From: Floccifex porci | GTDB lineage: Bacteria > Bacillota_I > Bacilli_A > Erysipelotrichales > Erysipelotrichaceae | Assembly (NCBI RefSeq): GCF_009696175.1 | Contig: NZ_VUMM01000012.1 | Coordinates: forward strand, 1 to 53,058 | DNA length: 53,058 bases | Direction of reading: 5' to 3' | Shown here: in pieces, positions 14,194 through 22,252 of the stretch | Numbering within the stretch: the first letter of the stretch is position 1 | How the letters are laid out: every line of letters starts with the position of its first letter | Translations under genes and position numbers: made by a program | The notes under the pieces: generated by a model | Seen by the model: only the letters and a program-made list of their open reading frames with translations | Told to the model about the DNA's origin: nothing | Databases searched by the model: none

Positions 14194-14925
14194 ATGTTAA
14201 AAATTATTCGTGCTCGTGACTACAAAGACATGTCAAGAAAAGCAGCTAACATTATTTCAGCACAGATTATTTTGAAAAATGACTCTGTATTAGGATTGGC
14301 TACAGGTTCTACACCAATTGGAATCTATAATACATTGGCTCATTGGTGTGATAAAGGGGATCTGGATTTTTCTCAGGTAAAAACAGTCAATTTGGATGAA
14401 TATGTAGGTTTACCGGCTTATCATGATCAGAGTTATTATTATTTTATGAGAGAAAATTTATTTAAAAAAGTAAACATTGACATCAATAATACACATTTAC
14501 CTGATGGTACAGCAGAAAATGCAGAAGAAGAATGTGAAAGATACCACAATGTGATCGAATCAATGGGTGGAATCGATCTTCAATTGCTGGGTATTGGAAA
14601 CAATGGTCATATTGGTTTCAATGAACCATCTGATATTTTTGAAACAAAAGTACATAAAGTAGAATTGACAGAAAGTACAATTCAGGCAAACTCTCGTTTA
14701 TTCGATTCCATTGATGATGTTCCTAGATACGCTTATACAATGGGAATTGGTGAAATCATGAGCGCAAAACAGATTTTAATTGTTGCTTCAGGAAAAGCCA
14801 AAGCTCCAATTGTGAAAGAATTAATTGAAGGACCTGTTACTCCAAAAGTACCAGCTTCCATCTTAAAATTCCATGGAAATGTAACACTGATTGCTGATGA
14901 AGATGCGATGAGTTTAGTAAAATAG
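14194..14925 (+). CDS. nagB: Glucosamine-6-phosphate deaminase
   Basis: The 243-residue enzyme converts glucosamine-6-P to fructose-6-P and ammonia. Key motifs are G-L-A-T-G-S-T-P-I-G (phosphate loop), N-L-D-E-Y-V-G (catalytic Asp), G-I-G-N-N-G-H-I-G-F-N-E-P (catalytic His) and the final T-L-I-A-D-E. ATG 14194 has a perfect AGGAGG, while the in-frame start at 14125 would add a non-family N-terminus. The short form lacks the allosteric extension of enterobacterial NagB, as in Bacillus. No nagA is next to it. Confidence 0.95.
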   Translation: MLKIIRARDYKDMSRKAANIISAQIILKNDSVLGLATGSTPIGIYNTLAHWCDKGDLDFSQVKTVNLDEYVGLPAYHDQSYYYFMRENLFKKVNIDINNTHLPDGTAENAEEECERYHNVIESMGGIDLQLLGIGNNGHIGFNEPSDIFETKVHKVELTESTIQANSRLFDSIDDVPRYAYTMGIGEIMSAKQILIVASGKAKAPIVKELIEGPVTPKVPASILKFHGNVTLIADEDAMSLVK

Positions 14926-14934
14926 AAACAAAAA

Positions 14935-14964
14935 AACTTCGAATGTGATTATTCGAAGTTTTTT
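14935..14964. terminator. Bidirectional terminator between nagB and a HAD gene
   Basis: AACTTCGAAT-gtgatt-ATTCGAAGTT is a perfect 10-bp stem with T-runs on both strands. The stop codon of the minus-strand gene (14949-14951) lies at the loop. Confidence 0.9.
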
Positions 14965-15767
14965 ATATATTCGATTGCTTCTTTTACTCCATCGTGATCG
15001 TTATCCGAAACCACGATATCCGCCTGTTTTTTTACTTCTTCTTCTGCATTTCCCATCGCAAAACTTATATTAGCTGTTTTAAACATAGAAAGATCGTTAA
15101 AACTATCTCCAATGGATGCAATCTGCTTGGAATCGATGTTTAAATAAGAACTCAATTTCTGAAGTCCAATTCCTTTATTCACATGATTGGCTGTACATTC
15201 TAACGCACAGCTTTCGGCATATGTTAAACATAAATCAAATTGGGAAAGAAAAGTAATAGATTCCTGTCGATCTTCTTTATTTTTATGATATAGATTGATT
15301 TTTTGAATGGTTTTTTCATTTTCCTTAAAATAAGAATCAATGGAATCGACGCATTTTGCGATTTTTGTATACATTTCTCTATAAGAAGCCATTTTATAAG
15401 TTTCTACATGTTCTAATTTATCTTTTTCTATGATACATTCAAAATCTAAAATATGAAGCATAAGATCCTTACGATGAGAAGCTTCTATGATTTTATAAAC
15501 CAGAGGAATCGAAATACTGTTTTCATAAATGACCTTATCTTCTTTGGCATCGTAAACCAAAGCTCCATTGGTTGTGATAAAATATCGAATTTCCGGTAAC
15601 TTTTCATATATATCATATAATTCTTTTAAACAGCGACCCGTACTGATGACGATTTCACATCCTTGTTTCATCACTTCTTTTAAAATGGAAATGGTTGATT
15701 CAGAAAGCGTCTTATCGGATCGAAGCAAGGTTCCATCCATATCAATGGCAATTAACTTATAGTTCAT
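14949..15767 (-). CDS. HAD-superfamily Cof-type phosphatase
   Basis: From ATG 15767 the protein has 272 residues: M-N-Y-K-L-I-A-I-D-M-D-G-T-L-L with the nucleophile pair D-x-D, then I-S-T-G-R as motif II, and the C-terminal G-D-S-F-N-D-L-S-M-F with N-V/I-S-F-A-M-G-N-A as motifs III/IV. The middle C2 cap marks the Cof/YbjI/YidA group that acts on sugar phosphates or flavin/pyridoxal phosphate. The start overlaps the end of the alaX gene by 11 bases, and GGAGGA lies inside that gene's last codons. One of three paralogues in this window (also 37221 and 39625). Confidence 0.9.
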   Translation of the reverse strand: MNYKLIAIDMDGTLLRSDKTLSESTISILKEVMKQGCEIVISTGRCLKELYDIYEKLPEIRYFITTNGALVYDAKEDKVIYENSISIPLVYKIIEASHRKDLMLHILDFECIIEKDKLEHVETYKMASYREMYTKIAKCVDSIDSYFKENEKTIQKINLYHKNKEDRQESITFLSQFDLCLTYAESCALECTANHVNKGIGLQKLSSYLNIDSKQIASIGDSFNDLSMFKTANISFAMGNAEEEVKKQADIVVSDNDHDGVKEAIEYIKNFE

Positions 15768-16896
15768 TTTCTTCCTCCATAATCTTACGTATCTGTTCTT
15801 CACTGGCAATTACACTGCCCTGAATGGCTTCTTTGTTTCCTCCACCTTTCACTATAAAATGATCTTTTAATTTTTTTAAATGATTTAAAGCATTTTCATG
15901 ATCAAATAGAAGAAAACGATATCCATCTTTATCTTTGACAAAAACAGCGGCATATTTTAAAACATACGTATGAAGCTTAGACACAAAATATTTCTGTATT
16001 GAAAAATCCATATTTTCTTCAAATAATAAAATCGAATCACAAGGTTCTAATGTTTCTAGATACATATCCACTTTTTCTTTTTTAAATTTAGAACATTCCT
16101 GTTTTAAAATCTGATTTTCTTTTGACAGCTGAAGAATACGATTGTATGTATCATTAATATTCGCTTTTAATAAAACGGAAGTTTTCTGTGCTTCTTTAAA
16201 TTTTATCTGATAATCTAAAATGGCTTTTTGTCCACATAAAAAATAGATTCGTGTTCCTCTTTTAAATTTCATTGTTTTTATGATTTTAAACAATTGAATC
16301 TCAATGGTAGATTTCACATGAGGTGCACAACAGGCACAAATATCAATTCCTTCGATTTCAACAATACGAATGGCTTCTTTTATTTCTTTTTTTGATCGAT
16401 AAGAAAGCTGTTCTACATGATCTGGATATCCATATTTGATTTCAATATTTTTGATAATGGCTTCATTGACTTTCTGTTCTAGAATATCAATCTGTGCTTC
16501 ATTAAATAAACCATTGTAGTCTGCTGTTACTTCATCGATTCCTAAATGAAAACCAACATTGTCGTATCCAAACAACTGATGAACCATTCCCGATAAAATA
16601 TGTTCAGCACTGTGGTGCTGCATATTATAGTAGCGATGATCAAAATCAATTTTTCCTTCTACTTTCGTTTCAATTTTCTCTTTTGTGTAATGATGAATTT
16701 CTCCATTTTTAATCTGTACATCGAATACATTTATACCATTTAAAGTTCCCTTATCACAGCTTTGTCCTCCTTCTTCTGGAAAGAATAGAGTTCGATCTAA
16801 GACAATATCATATCCCTTATCACAAGGAGTACAGGATACTATCGTTGCCTGAAAGGTTCTTTGATAAGGATTTGTATCATAAAGTTTTTCAGTCAT
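15757..16896 (-). CDS. Alanyl-tRNA editing protein AlaX (long form with DHHA1 domain)
   Basis: The 379-residue protein clears Ser- or Gly-mischarged tRNA-Ala in trans. It has an N-terminal alanyl-tRNA-synthetase-like beta domain (F-F-P-E-E-G-G-Q). The editing-site zinc motifs are M-Q-H-H-S-A-E-H (HxxxH) and C-A-C-C-A-P-H. A coiled coil and a C-terminal DHHA1-like domain follow, with F-I-V-K-G-G-G-N and Q-G-S-V near residue 350. The length matches AlaX-L. A strong AAGGAAAGG site precedes the ATG. It is divergent from the LRR operon with only 41 bases between the start codons. Confidence 0.92.
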   Translation of the reverse strand: MTEKLYDTNPYQRTFQATIVSCTPCDKGYDIVLDRTLFFPEEGGQSCDKGTLNGINVFDVQIKNGEIHHYTKEKIETKVEGKIDFDHRYYNMQHHSAEHILSGMVHQLFGYDNVGFHLGIDEVTADYNGLFNEAQIDILEQKVNEAIIKNIEIKYGYPDHVEQLSYRSKKEIKEAIRIVEIEGIDICACCAPHVKSTIEIQLFKIIKTMKFKRGTRIYFLCGQKAILDYQIKFKEAQKTSVLLKANINDTYNRILQLSKENQILKQECSKFKKEKVDMYLETLEPCDSILLFEENMDFSIQKYFVSKLHTYVLKYAAVFVKDKDGYRFLLFDHENALNHLKKLKDHFIVKGGGNKEAIQGSVIASEEQIRKIMEEENEL

Positions 16897-16925
16897 ATGC
16901 CTTTCCTTTTTTTTATCTATTATAC

Positions 16926-16937
16926 TATAATTTTTTC
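16926..16937 (+). promoter_or_regulatory. Leaderless-type promoter of the LRR-VWA-MoxR operon
   Basis: TATAAT (16926-16931) ends exactly 7 bases before the A of ATG 16938, with only ttttttc between and no ribosome binding site. The -35 is poor. Confidence 0.55.
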
Positions 16938-17828
16938 ATGAAATATCAATTTTACTATAAAGAGAAAAAAGATGGTTCTTTATGTTTAATGAAAGTATAT
17001 GGACAATATGGAATGGTTGAAATACCGGAAACAATCAATGGGAAACAAGTAAGTGAAATAGGACCTTATTGTTTTTCTTATTCAAAAGTAGAAGATTCTT
17101 TTTTTTATACAGAATCTATTGATGGAATTGAACTATCTTGTGATGAAATCGAAGAAGTTTATTTACCAAGATCCATTCAGAAAATAAATTCCTATGCGTT
17201 CTACAATTGTCGGAATTTAAAGAAATTAAAAATATATGAAATTAAAGAATTAGGAAGCGATGTATTTATGAATTGTTTGTCTTTACATACCATTCAAATG
17301 GATTCTTTTTCCCATCTTAAAAATATTCTTAAACAGATTTCATGGAATATTGTGATCCAAACGCCTTCTTTTTCCCTTTTCTTTCCTGAATATTATGAAA
17401 TATATGATGAAATAGGGCCTGCTCATATATTTGGGATCCATATTGAAGGAGAAGGATATCGAATGCGTCAATGTTTTCAAACAAATCGTTTTCTGTTTGA
17501 GGAATATGATAAATGTTTTGATAAATTAAAAAATGAAGAAAAAGAAGAAATAGTTTGTCAGGTTGCGTATTATCGTCTTTATTATCCATATCATTTAAAT
17601 GATAAAGAGGTGTATGAACAATATATAATGAAACATCTACCATCGTTCAGTAAATTATTAAATGTAGAAAATTTATTCTATTTTGAAAAGTATTTAAATA
17701 TAGAAACTATAGATTCTCTTATTCAAAAAGGAATAGAATCAGAGAATCCATTATTTGTGACAAAATGTATGGAACTAAAACGAAAGAAATTTAAAAAGAG
17801 AACCTATGATTTTGAGGATTTTATATGA
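16938..17828 (+). CDS. Leucine-rich-repeat (BspA-like, LRR_5) protein, first gene of the MoxR/VWA operon
   Basis: From ATG 16938 the protein has 296 residues and no signal peptide, so it should be cytosolic. Residues about 20-150 hold BspA/LRR_5-type repeats: V-E-I-P-E-T-I-N-G-K-Q-V-S-E-I-G-P-Y-C-F, then E-E-V-Y-L-P-R-S-I-Q-K-I-N-S-Y-A-F-Y-N-C and L-G-S-D-V-F-M-N-C-L. The C-terminal 140 residues are helical, acidic and rich in Tyr/Phe, with no family I recognise. It overlaps the VWA gene by 4 bases (ATGA), so the two are made together. A likely role is substrate recognition or scaffold for the MoxR/VWA machine; this is inference. Confidence 0.75.
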   Translation: MKYQFYYKEKKDGSLCLMKVYGQYGMVEIPETINGKQVSEIGPYCFSYSKVEDSFFYTESIDGIELSCDEIEEVYLPRSIQKINSYAFYNCRNLKKLKIYEIKELGSDVFMNCLSLHTIQMDSFSHLKNILKQISWNIVIQTPSFSLFFPEYYEIYDEIGPAHIFGIHIEGEGYRMRQCFQTNRFLFEEYDKCFDKLKNEEKEEIVCQVAYYRLYYPYHLNDKEVYEQYIMKHLPSFSKLLNVENLFYFEKYLNIETIDSLIQKGIESENPLFVTKCMELKRKKFKKRTYDFEDFI

Positions 17829-19114
17829 AATATATCAGTGAAATTGAATGGCAACAACAAGTTTGTGTACAGATCATGGAACATGTGAAAAGTGAATTGT
17901 TTCTGGATTTTCCCTTTATGGCACTTCCTTTAAATGGATTACAGATGCAGATGAGTGATTCGTTAAAAAGTGCGGGATGTGATGGAAAGACTTTTTATTT
18001 TTCAAATGAATTTGTGATACGTATCTTTAAGAAAAATCCGGTTTATTTAAATCGTATCTATTTACATTCAATTCTTCATTGTGTATTTTCTCATTTGTGG
18101 ATTTCATCCAGTCGAAATATGAATCTATGGCATATTGCCTGTGATATTTGTGTGGAATACACATTGGATCATTTAGAGAAAAAGAGTGTAAAAAGAATCT
18201 TATCGTATATTCGAAAGAAGACGTATCAGATATTAGAAAACGAATACAATTTATCGGCTTCCGGTATTTATTTATATTTATTGAATCTGGATTCAAAACA
18301 ATTACTGGAATTAAAAAATGAATTTATATGTGATGATCATCGATATTGGCCAAAATCAAAAGAAGAGTCACAATCCATTGGAAATCAGAATTTAAAGAAC
18401 AGCTGGAAACAGAAAGCTATACAGTCTTCTTTACAGAATAAAAATAAGATGGATGGAAAAGAAGAGGGTAGCTACAGTTGGCAAATCAAAATGGCGGAAT
18501 CAAAACGTAGTTATCGTGAATTCTTAAAAAAATTTATGGTTTTAAAAGAAGAAGTAAAAATAAATGAAGATGAATACGATTTATCTTATTATACGTATGG
18601 TTTACGTTTATATAAGAATCTTCCTTTAATTGAACCTATAGAAACAAAAGAAGAAAGAAAAATACCGGAACTGGTGATTGTTTTAGATACATCGTATTCA
18701 ACAAGTGGAAATTTAATAAAAAACTTTTTGAAGGAAACATCTGCGATTTTAAAATCAAATGTGTTTTTTTCAAACAGTAAAATTCATATTATACAATGTG
18801 ACAATCGAGTACAGGATCATAAAATACTGACTTCTTTTGATCAGATGGATGAATTTTTAGAATCTTTTACGGTAATTGGAGGAAATGGGACTGATTTTCG
18901 CCCTGTTTTTGATTATGTGAATGAGTGTATGGAACAGGGGATTTGCAAAGAAGTATCGGCTTTACTTTATTTTACAGATGGAAAAGGGATATATCCAAAA
19001 AGAAGACCCAATTATAAATGTGCATTTTTATTCTTAGAGGATTATGATAGAAATTTAGTTCCGACATGGGCGATTTCGCAGAGAATGGATCCCATTGAAA
19101 TATTAGGAGGGTAA
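17825..19114 (+). CDS. DUF2201/VWA-like protein, partner of a MoxR ATPase
   Basis: The 429-residue protein has two parts. The N-terminus (about 1-200) is the DUF2201 putative metallopeptidase-like domain, whose metal motif here is H-S-I-L-H-C-V-F-S-H (81-90). A family-typical site would read H-E-x-x-H, so the catalytic Glu is replaced by Ser. A charged linker follows. The C-terminal VWA-like domain (about 280-429) keeps the full MIDAS set: D-T-S-Y-S (DxSxS), N-G-T-D as the Thr site and T-D-G as the Asp site. Such proteins work with MoxR AAA+ ATPases as metal-dependent adaptors. It sits between the LRR gene (4-base overlap) and the ATPase (1-base gap). Confidence 0.85.
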   Translation: MKYISEIEWQQQVCVQIMEHVKSELFLDFPFMALPLNGLQMQMSDSLKSAGCDGKTFYFSNEFVIRIFKKNPVYLNRIYLHSILHCVFSHLWISSSRNMNLWHIACDICVEYTLDHLEKKSVKRILSYIRKKTYQILENEYNLSASGIYLYLLNLDSKQLLELKNEFICDDHRYWPKSKEESQSIGNQNLKNSWKQKAIQSSLQNKNKMDGKEEGSYSWQIKMAESKRSYREFLKKFMVLKEEVKINEDEYDLSYYTYGLRLYKNLPLIEPIETKEERKIPELVIVLDTSYSTSGNLIKNFLKETSAILKSNVFFSNSKIHIIQCDNRVQDHKILTSFDQMDEFLESFTVIGGNGTDFRPVFDYVNECMEQGICKEVSALLYFTDGKGIYPKRRPNYKCAFLFLEDYDRNLVPTWAISQRMDPIEILGG

Positions 19115-19115
19115 C

Positions 19116-20555
19116 ATGAATATTAAACAGGCAAAAGAAGAAATAAAAAATACAATTAAAGTCTATCTTGAAAAAGATGAATACAACCAATATAAGATTC
19201 CTTCCATACGTCAAAGACCTATATTATTGATTGGTCCTCCTGGCATTGGAAAGACACAGATCATGGAACAGATTTCCAAAGAATGTAAGATTGGACTGGT
19301 AAGCTATACAATCACGCATCACACAAGACAAAGTGCAGTGGGTCTTCCATTTATTGTGGAAAAAGAATTTGATGGAAAAAAAGTATCGGTAACGGAATAT
19401 ACAATGAGTGAAATCATTGCCAGTATTTATCAGAAGATGGAAGAAACGGGTGTAAAAGAAGGAATTTTATTCATTGATGAAATCAATTGTGTTTCCGAAA
19501 CTTTAGCGCCTACTATGCTTCAGTTTTTACAGGGAAAAACATTTGGAAATCAGGCAATACCGGAAGGATGGATCATTGCAGGAGCTGGAAATCCAATGGA
19601 ATATAATAAATCCGTTCGTGAATTTGATATGGTGACTTTAGATCGAGTTCGCTATCTGAATGTCGAACAGGATTTGAATGTATGGAAAGAATACGCATTG
19701 TCCAATCAGATACATCCTTGTATATTAAGTTATCTGGATTTAAAACCTTCTCATTTTTATCATGTGGAAAATGATGTGGATGGGCTTCGCTTTGTGACGG
19801 CTCGAGGATGGGAAGATCTGTCGTATTTAATGAAACGATATGAAGCTTTACAGATACAGATTACAGAAGATGTGATCTATGAATATTTACACGATCGGGA
19901 TATCAGTGAAGATATGGCTTCGTATTATACGTTATATCGAAAATATAAAGAAGATTATGGTATTGAAAATATATTAAATGGAAAGATATCGACTTCTTTA
20001 TATGCACGGGGATTTAATGCTTCTTTTGATGAAAGATTATCGGTCATTCATTTATTGCTGGATGGTTTATTTCAGCGGATTCAAACTTTATATGAAAAGA
20101 AAGATCAATTGGATTATCGATATGAATTTTTAAAAAATTATTTTAAAAATAAAGATACAAAAAGCTATTCTTTATGTATTCAGGAAGCTTTATTGGAAAA
20201 TCAGAATCAGTATAAATCGGAATTTATCACAAAAAATAGATATTGTATGGTGAATCAATGGATACAGAATTTAAAAGAAAAGGAATTAAACGCAAAAGAA
20301 TCTTTCTTAAAATATAAAGAAGAAGTGGAAAAGACAGAAGAAAACTGTATACAGTCTATGAATTCCTGTTTTGAATATCTGGATTCTTTGTATTCAAATG
20401 GACAGGAGATGGTTATTTTTGTGACAGGTTTATCTCTACAGAGTCAATGTGCAATCTTTTTATCTGAAAATGAAATTCCTTTGTATGAAAAATATAAACA
20501 GGAATTATTGATTGGTACAAAGAGAAAAGAAATAATGGATATATTGAATTCATAA
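19116..20555 (+). CDS. MoxR-family AAA+ ATPase
   Basis: The 479-residue protein has an AAA+ core at about residues 30-270: Walker A G-P-P-G-I-G-K-T, Walker B L-F-I-D-E-I-N, sensor 1 A-G-A-G-N-P, arginine-finger region D-R-V-R, and R-G-W-E-D-L in the lid. H-T-R-Q-S-A-V-G-L-P is the pore-loop-like insert of this group. The last 200 residues are helical and highly charged. MoxR ATPases pair with VWA proteins to remodel or metallate target proteins (as RavA-ViaA, CbbQ-CbbO, NorQ-NorD). It is the third gene of the LRR-VWA-MoxR operon. Confidence 0.88.
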   Translation: MNIKQAKEEIKNTIKVYLEKDEYNQYKIPSIRQRPILLIGPPGIGKTQIMEQISKECKIGLVSYTITHHTRQSAVGLPFIVEKEFDGKKVSVTEYTMSEIIASIYQKMEETGVKEGILFIDEINCVSETLAPTMLQFLQGKTFGNQAIPEGWIIAGAGNPMEYNKSVREFDMVTLDRVRYLNVEQDLNVWKEYALSNQIHPCILSYLDLKPSHFYHVENDVDGLRFVTARGWEDLSYLMKRYEALQIQITEDVIYEYLHDRDISEDMASYYTLYRKYKEDYGIENILNGKISTSLYARGFNASFDERLSVIHLLLDGLFQRIQTLYEKKDQLDYRYEFLKNYFKNKDTKSYSLCIQEALLENQNQYKSEFITKNRYCMVNQWIQNLKEKELNAKESFLKYKEEVEKTEENCIQSMNSCFEYLDSLYSNGQEMVIFVTGLSLQSQCAIFLSENEIPLYEKYKQELLIGTKRKEIMDILNS

Positions 20556-20559
20556 GTTA

Positions 20560-20574
20560 TGATAAAATGAAATC
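20560..20574 (+). promoter_or_regulatory. Extended -10, leaderless-type promoter of the Bce-like operon
   Basis: TG-a-TAAAAT, with the hexamer at 20563-20568, is an extended -10. Seven bases further is the A of ATG 20575, and no ribosome binding site is present. Confidence 0.6.
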
Positions 20575-21240
20575 ATGTATAAAGTAATGATTGTAGAAGA
20601 TGATTATATAATTGCCTCTAAATTAAAAGAATTTTTAATGTCCTGGAATTATGACGTTTGTCTGATTCAAGATTTTTCAAATGTATATAATGAATTTATA
20701 CAGGAAAATCCTCATATTGTCTTAATGGATATATCTTTACCATTCTTTAATGGATATTATTGGACGCAGAAAATAAGAGAAACGTCGAATTGTCCCATTC
20801 TTTTTATCAGTTCGGCTTCAGATAATATGAATATGGTTATGGCTTTGGATCAAGGTGGAGATGATTATGTCATAAAGCCGTTTGATCTTCAGATCCTGGC
20901 TTATCGTATCAAAGCTTTATTAAGACGCTGTTATGATTTTAGTGAAGCGATGACATTGGAACATAAAGGTGTTTTATTTTCAGTGGATTCATTGGAAGTT
21001 TCTTATCAGGGACAAACCATTGAATTAACAAAAAACGAAGCCCGTATTTTAACGTGTTTATTGGAACATAAAAATAAAGTAGTAAAAAGAGAAGAATTAA
21101 TGGAATATTTATGGAAAACGGATTTTTATGTGGATGAAAATACATTAAATGTCAATGTGAATCGATTACGGAAAAAACTGGAAAAGATTGGAATTGTTGA
21201 TTTTATTTCAACAAAAAAAGGATTAGGGTATAGTATATGA
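20575..21240 (+). CDS. OmpR-family response regulator (BceR-like)
   Basis: The 221-residue protein has a receiver domain with the acidic pair E8-D9/D10, phospho-acceptor Asp52 in V-L-M-D-I-S-L-P, and the switch lysine in V-I-K-P-F-D. A winged-helix output domain follows (N-E-A-R-I-L-T-C-L-L-E-H, then D-E-N-T-L-N-V-N-V-N-R-L-R-K-K-L). The last motif is typical of BceR-type regulators of antimicrobial peptide transporters. It overlaps the kinase gene by 4 bases. Its predicted target is the bceA-like gene two genes downstream. Confidence 0.93.
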   Translation: MYKVMIVEDDYIIASKLKEFLMSWNYDVCLIQDFSNVYNEFIQENPHIVLMDISLPFFNGYYWTQKIRETSNCPILFISSASDNMNMVMALDQGGDDYVIKPFDLQILAYRIKALLRRCYDFSEAMTLEHKGVLFSVDSLEVSYQGQTIELTKNEARILTCLLEHKNKVVKREELMEYLWKTDFYVDENTLNVNVNRLRKKLEKIGIVDFISTKKGLGYSI

Positions 21241-22199
21241 AATATATAAAAGATCGAAAAGAAATTATAATCTTATTTATAGTTATTATTATGGCTTTCT
21301 TTTTGATTTTTTATTTATATTCTTTACCATTTGATGCATTATTATATGGTTATCTATTGATCAGTATATGTTTTATCTGTATTCTTTTGATTGATTTTTA
21401 TTTTTATAATAAAAAATTAAAACAGATAGAATATTTAAAAAGAGAAGATAAAATTGAATTTGAAGGTTCTTTACTGGAAATGAATCTGGTACAGGCATTT
21501 GAACAAAGAGAAAAGAATCTTATTGGACAGAATGATTCTTTAGAAGAACAGATTCGTAATATTGAAGATTATTTTTCCATCTGGGTTCATCAGATGAAGC
21601 TTCCCATTGCAGCTATGAAACTGCTGTTAGAAAGTGATACGATTGATGTGAAGGCATGTAAAAGCCAATTGTTTCGTATGAACCAGAATACCGATATGAC
21701 TTTGGCTTATATTCGAATGAACAGTAAACAGACGGATTATCTTTTTCAATTTTATGATTTGGATACTATGATTCGAAAATCCATTCATTATTTTGCGTAT
21801 GAATTTGTTTCAATGAATCTTTCGATGAACTTTGAACAGACAAATAAAAAGATATTAACCGATGAAAAATGGTTTGTGTTCATCCTTCAGCAGATTTTAT
21901 CCAATGCGATCAAATATTCAAAAAAAGGAGGAAGCATTCATATTTATTTTAAAGCGTCTTCTTTAGTTATTGAAGATCATGGCTGTGGAATTGAACAGGG
22001 AGATCTGCATCGTATATTTGAAAAGGGATTTACAGGATACAATGGAAGAATGGACCATAAAGCCAGTGGGCTGGGATTGTATTTATGTAAAGGAATATGT
22101 AAGTCTTTAAATCATGAAATATCTATAGAATCAAAATTAAATGAAGGAACAAAAGTGTATATTACATTTTTGTTAGAAACATGTAAGGAAAATCGATAG
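21237..22199 (+). CDS. Intramembrane-sensing histidine kinase (BceS-like)
   Basis: The 320-residue kinase has two N-terminal membrane helices (about 10-30 and 35-55) with almost no extracellular loop, the mark of intramembrane-sensing kinases that take their signal from a partner ABC transporter. The phosphorylation histidine is in W-V-H-Q-M-K-L-P (about residue 118). The ATP-binding domain has S-N-A-I-K-Y-S (N box), D-H-G-C-G-I (G1), F-E-K-G-F-T-G (F) and G-L-G-L-Y-L (G2). It ends in a terminator that contains its stop codon. Confidence 0.93.
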   Translation: MKYIKDRKEIIILFIVIIMAFFLIFYLYSLPFDALLYGYLLISICFICILLIDFYFYNKKLKQIEYLKREDKIEFEGSLLEMNLVQAFEQREKNLIGQNDSLEEQIRNIEDYFSIWVHQMKLPIAAMKLLLESDTIDVKACKSQLFRMNQNTDMTLAYIRMNSKQTDYLFQFYDLDTMIRKSIHYFAYEFVSMNLSMNFEQTNKKILTDEKWFVFILQQILSNAIKYSKKGGSIHIYFKASSLVIEDHGCGIEQGDLHRIFEKGFTGYNGRMDHKASGLGLYLCKGICKSLNHEISIESKLNEGTKVYITFLLETCKENR

Positions 22200-22200
22200 T
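22162..22200 (+). promoter_or_regulatory. Candidate BceR-type operator/promoter inside the end of bceS
   Basis: TTACA-tttt-TGTTA (22162-22175) is one base off the TnACA-N4-TGTAA dyad that I recall for BceR-type regulators. It lies about 80 bases before the bceA-like ATG. TTGTTA (22170-22175) and GATAGT (22195-22200), 19 bp apart, could be a regulator-dependent -35/-10. Transcription would then start about 22207, inside the terminator loop. Confidence 0.4.
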
Positions 22201-22221
22201 TAAACAGACTATCTTTTTTTA
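22195..22221 (+). terminator. Terminator between bceRS and bceAB
   Basis: GATAGT-N8-ACTATC 6-bp stem followed by seven T residues. The kinase stop codon TAG (22197-22199) is in the 5' arm. Only 31 bases separate the T-run from the next ATG. Confidence 0.75.
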
Positions 22222-22252
22222 AACTGTAATTGTCAAAAAAAGGAGAAAGTTT

